Origin: Deltaproteobacteria bacterium
GTDB taxonomy: Bacteria; Myxococcota; XYA12-FULL-58-9; JAUUZB01
Direction of reading: 5' to 3'
Assembly: GCA_030590185.1 (NCBI GenBank)
Contig: JAUUZB010000235.1
Location: forward strand, 1 to 6,638
Length of the DNA stretch: 6,638 nucleotides
Part shown: piece by piece, positions 6,229 through 6,638 of the stretch
Position numbering within the stretch: position 1 is the first letter of the stretch
How the letters are laid out: each line of letters opens with the position of its first letter
Program-made: the position numbers and the translations under genes
The notes under the pieces: model-generated
Database searches by the model: none
Seen by the model: the letters and a program-made list of their open reading frames with translations, nothing else
Told to the model about the DNA's origin: nothing

Positions 6229-6254
6229 TGAAAAGTGGACTCGTGGCTGCCGGC

Positions 6255-6275
6255 GGCCGGGGAGCTCCCGGGGCC
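6255..6275. repeat. GC-rich inverted repeat between the two barrel genes
   Basis: The perfect 10-base palindrome GGGAGCTCCC (6260-6269) is flanked by GGCC on each side (6255-6258 and 6272-6275), allowing an interrupted hairpin. It lies 19 bases downstream of the stop codon of the minus-strand gene at 6294. Only a distant short T-run follows on the minus strand (CTTTTC, about 20 bases on), so it is not a classic terminator. It may attenuate transcription, stabilise the mRNA end or be a binding site. Confidence 0.4.
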
Positions 6276-6293
6276 GGTCCAACCGGGGGCGGC

Positions 6294-6638
6294 TCAGCCT
6301 CCCCCAAACAAGAAGGCGTAGCCAGCCACCACCCCGAGTCCCCCGGTGCCGACCTCGCCGGTGAGCTGGTGCTCGAGGGGCGCCCAGGCGAAGTTGAGCT
6401 CGAGCAGGATGGCGCCCGGTCCGAGGGCAAACTCCGCGCCGGCGCCGAAGAAGATCGCGCCACGGGTGGCGGTCTCCTCGCTCTGGCCAAAGCCGGTGAC
6501 CGCCTTGGCGCCCTCTGAGGCGCGCTGGAGCTCGAGGCGACCGCTGAGCTTGCCGTAGAAATTGAGACCGTACAGGGCGTCGGAGCGGGGGGAGAAGACC
6601 CGGGCCAACACTCCGAGGCCGATCGAGTACTGATCCTC
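6294..6638 (-). CDS. Outer-membrane beta-barrel protein, C-terminal part (5' end outside window)
   Basis: The frame is open from the right edge to a TGA at 6296-6294, giving 114 residues of a C-terminus. A GTG at 6611 is in frame, but the coding pattern continues unbroken upstream of it (EDQYSIGLG), so the true start is outside the window. The sequence has the alternating hydrophobic, Gly and aromatic pattern of barrel strands. It shares landmarks in the same order with the end of the neighbouring barrel gene: LNFY, then ALGPGA, EL, LTG and a final GY plus aromatic residues (GYAFLF here, GYHLFF there). The two genes are therefore tandem paralogues, same strand, 105 bases apart. This copy ends in GGG rather than an aromatic residue. 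Function unknown; an Ig-like N-terminal part like that of its neighbour is expected but not visible. Confidence 0.75.
   Translation of the reverse strand, partial: EDQYSIGLGVLARVFSPRSDALYGLNFYGKLSGRLELQRASEGAKAVTGFGQSEETATRGAIFFGAGAEFALGPGAILLELNFAWAPLEHQLTGEVGTGGLGVVAGYAFLFGGG

Noticed and set aside
5716..6231. 171-codon plus-strand open frame opposite the barrel gene
   Set aside because: Ser/Arg/Thr-rich antisense translation without a domain. The minus strand gives a coherent export signal, Ig-like region and barrel.
1..6638. Mobile element, CRISPR array, tRNA or rRNA
   Set aside because: No transposase or integrase motif, no regularly spaced repeats and no cloverleaf or rRNA-like sequence was seen on either strand.

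Overview
The window is high-GC (about 65-70% over the central genes) and densely coding. It carries a lipoprotein with a classic lipobox, outer-membrane beta-barrel proteins, an ECF sigma factor with a FecR-type membrane partner, and a sigma54 activator fused to a PilZ domain. This points to a Gram-negative bacterium with an elaborate envelope and regulatory repertoire. A myxobacterium or related former deltaproteobacterium fits best, but this is inferred from gene content and base composition, with no taxonomic marker in the window.

Layout. Positions 1-872 (minus) hold the 5' part of a lipoprotein gene whose N-terminal half resembles C45/acyltransferase-type Ntn hydrolases. It runs off the left edge and looks less GC-rich than the rest. 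A 282-base non-coding gap with short GC-rich repeats separates it from a divergent plus-strand cluster of three genes: a 599-residue sigma54 activator (PilZ, degenerate receiver-like segment, AAA+, Fis-type HTH; 1155-2954), an ECF sigma factor (2993-3604) and a membrane-anchored FecR-domain protein (3601-4758). The last two overlap by 4 bases as ATGA. Facing them after only 14 bases is a minus-strand pair, 4773-6188 and 6294-6638 (the latter truncated by the right edge). Both encode proteins ending in related beta-barrels, and the complete one has an Ig-like N-terminal part.

How they may work together (inference). The activator would drive sigma54 promoters in response to a signal sensed by its PilZ or receiver-like part, possibly cyclic di-GMP. 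Its gene is followed closely by the ECF sigma gene, so two alternative-sigma systems may be made from one transcript. The FecR-type protein, with a cytoplasmic N-terminus, one membrane span and a long periplasmic part, is the obvious candidate to control the ECF factor from the envelope. The adjacent barrel proteins are candidate targets or signal partners, but nothing in the sequence proves the link.

The most notable points are the PilZ-sigma54 activator fusion, a probably leaderless start for it, the two-sigma operon, the lipoprotein hydrolase with an apparent inserted domain, and the tandem paralogous barrel genes. No RNA gene, CRISPR array, insertion sequence or integrase was seen.
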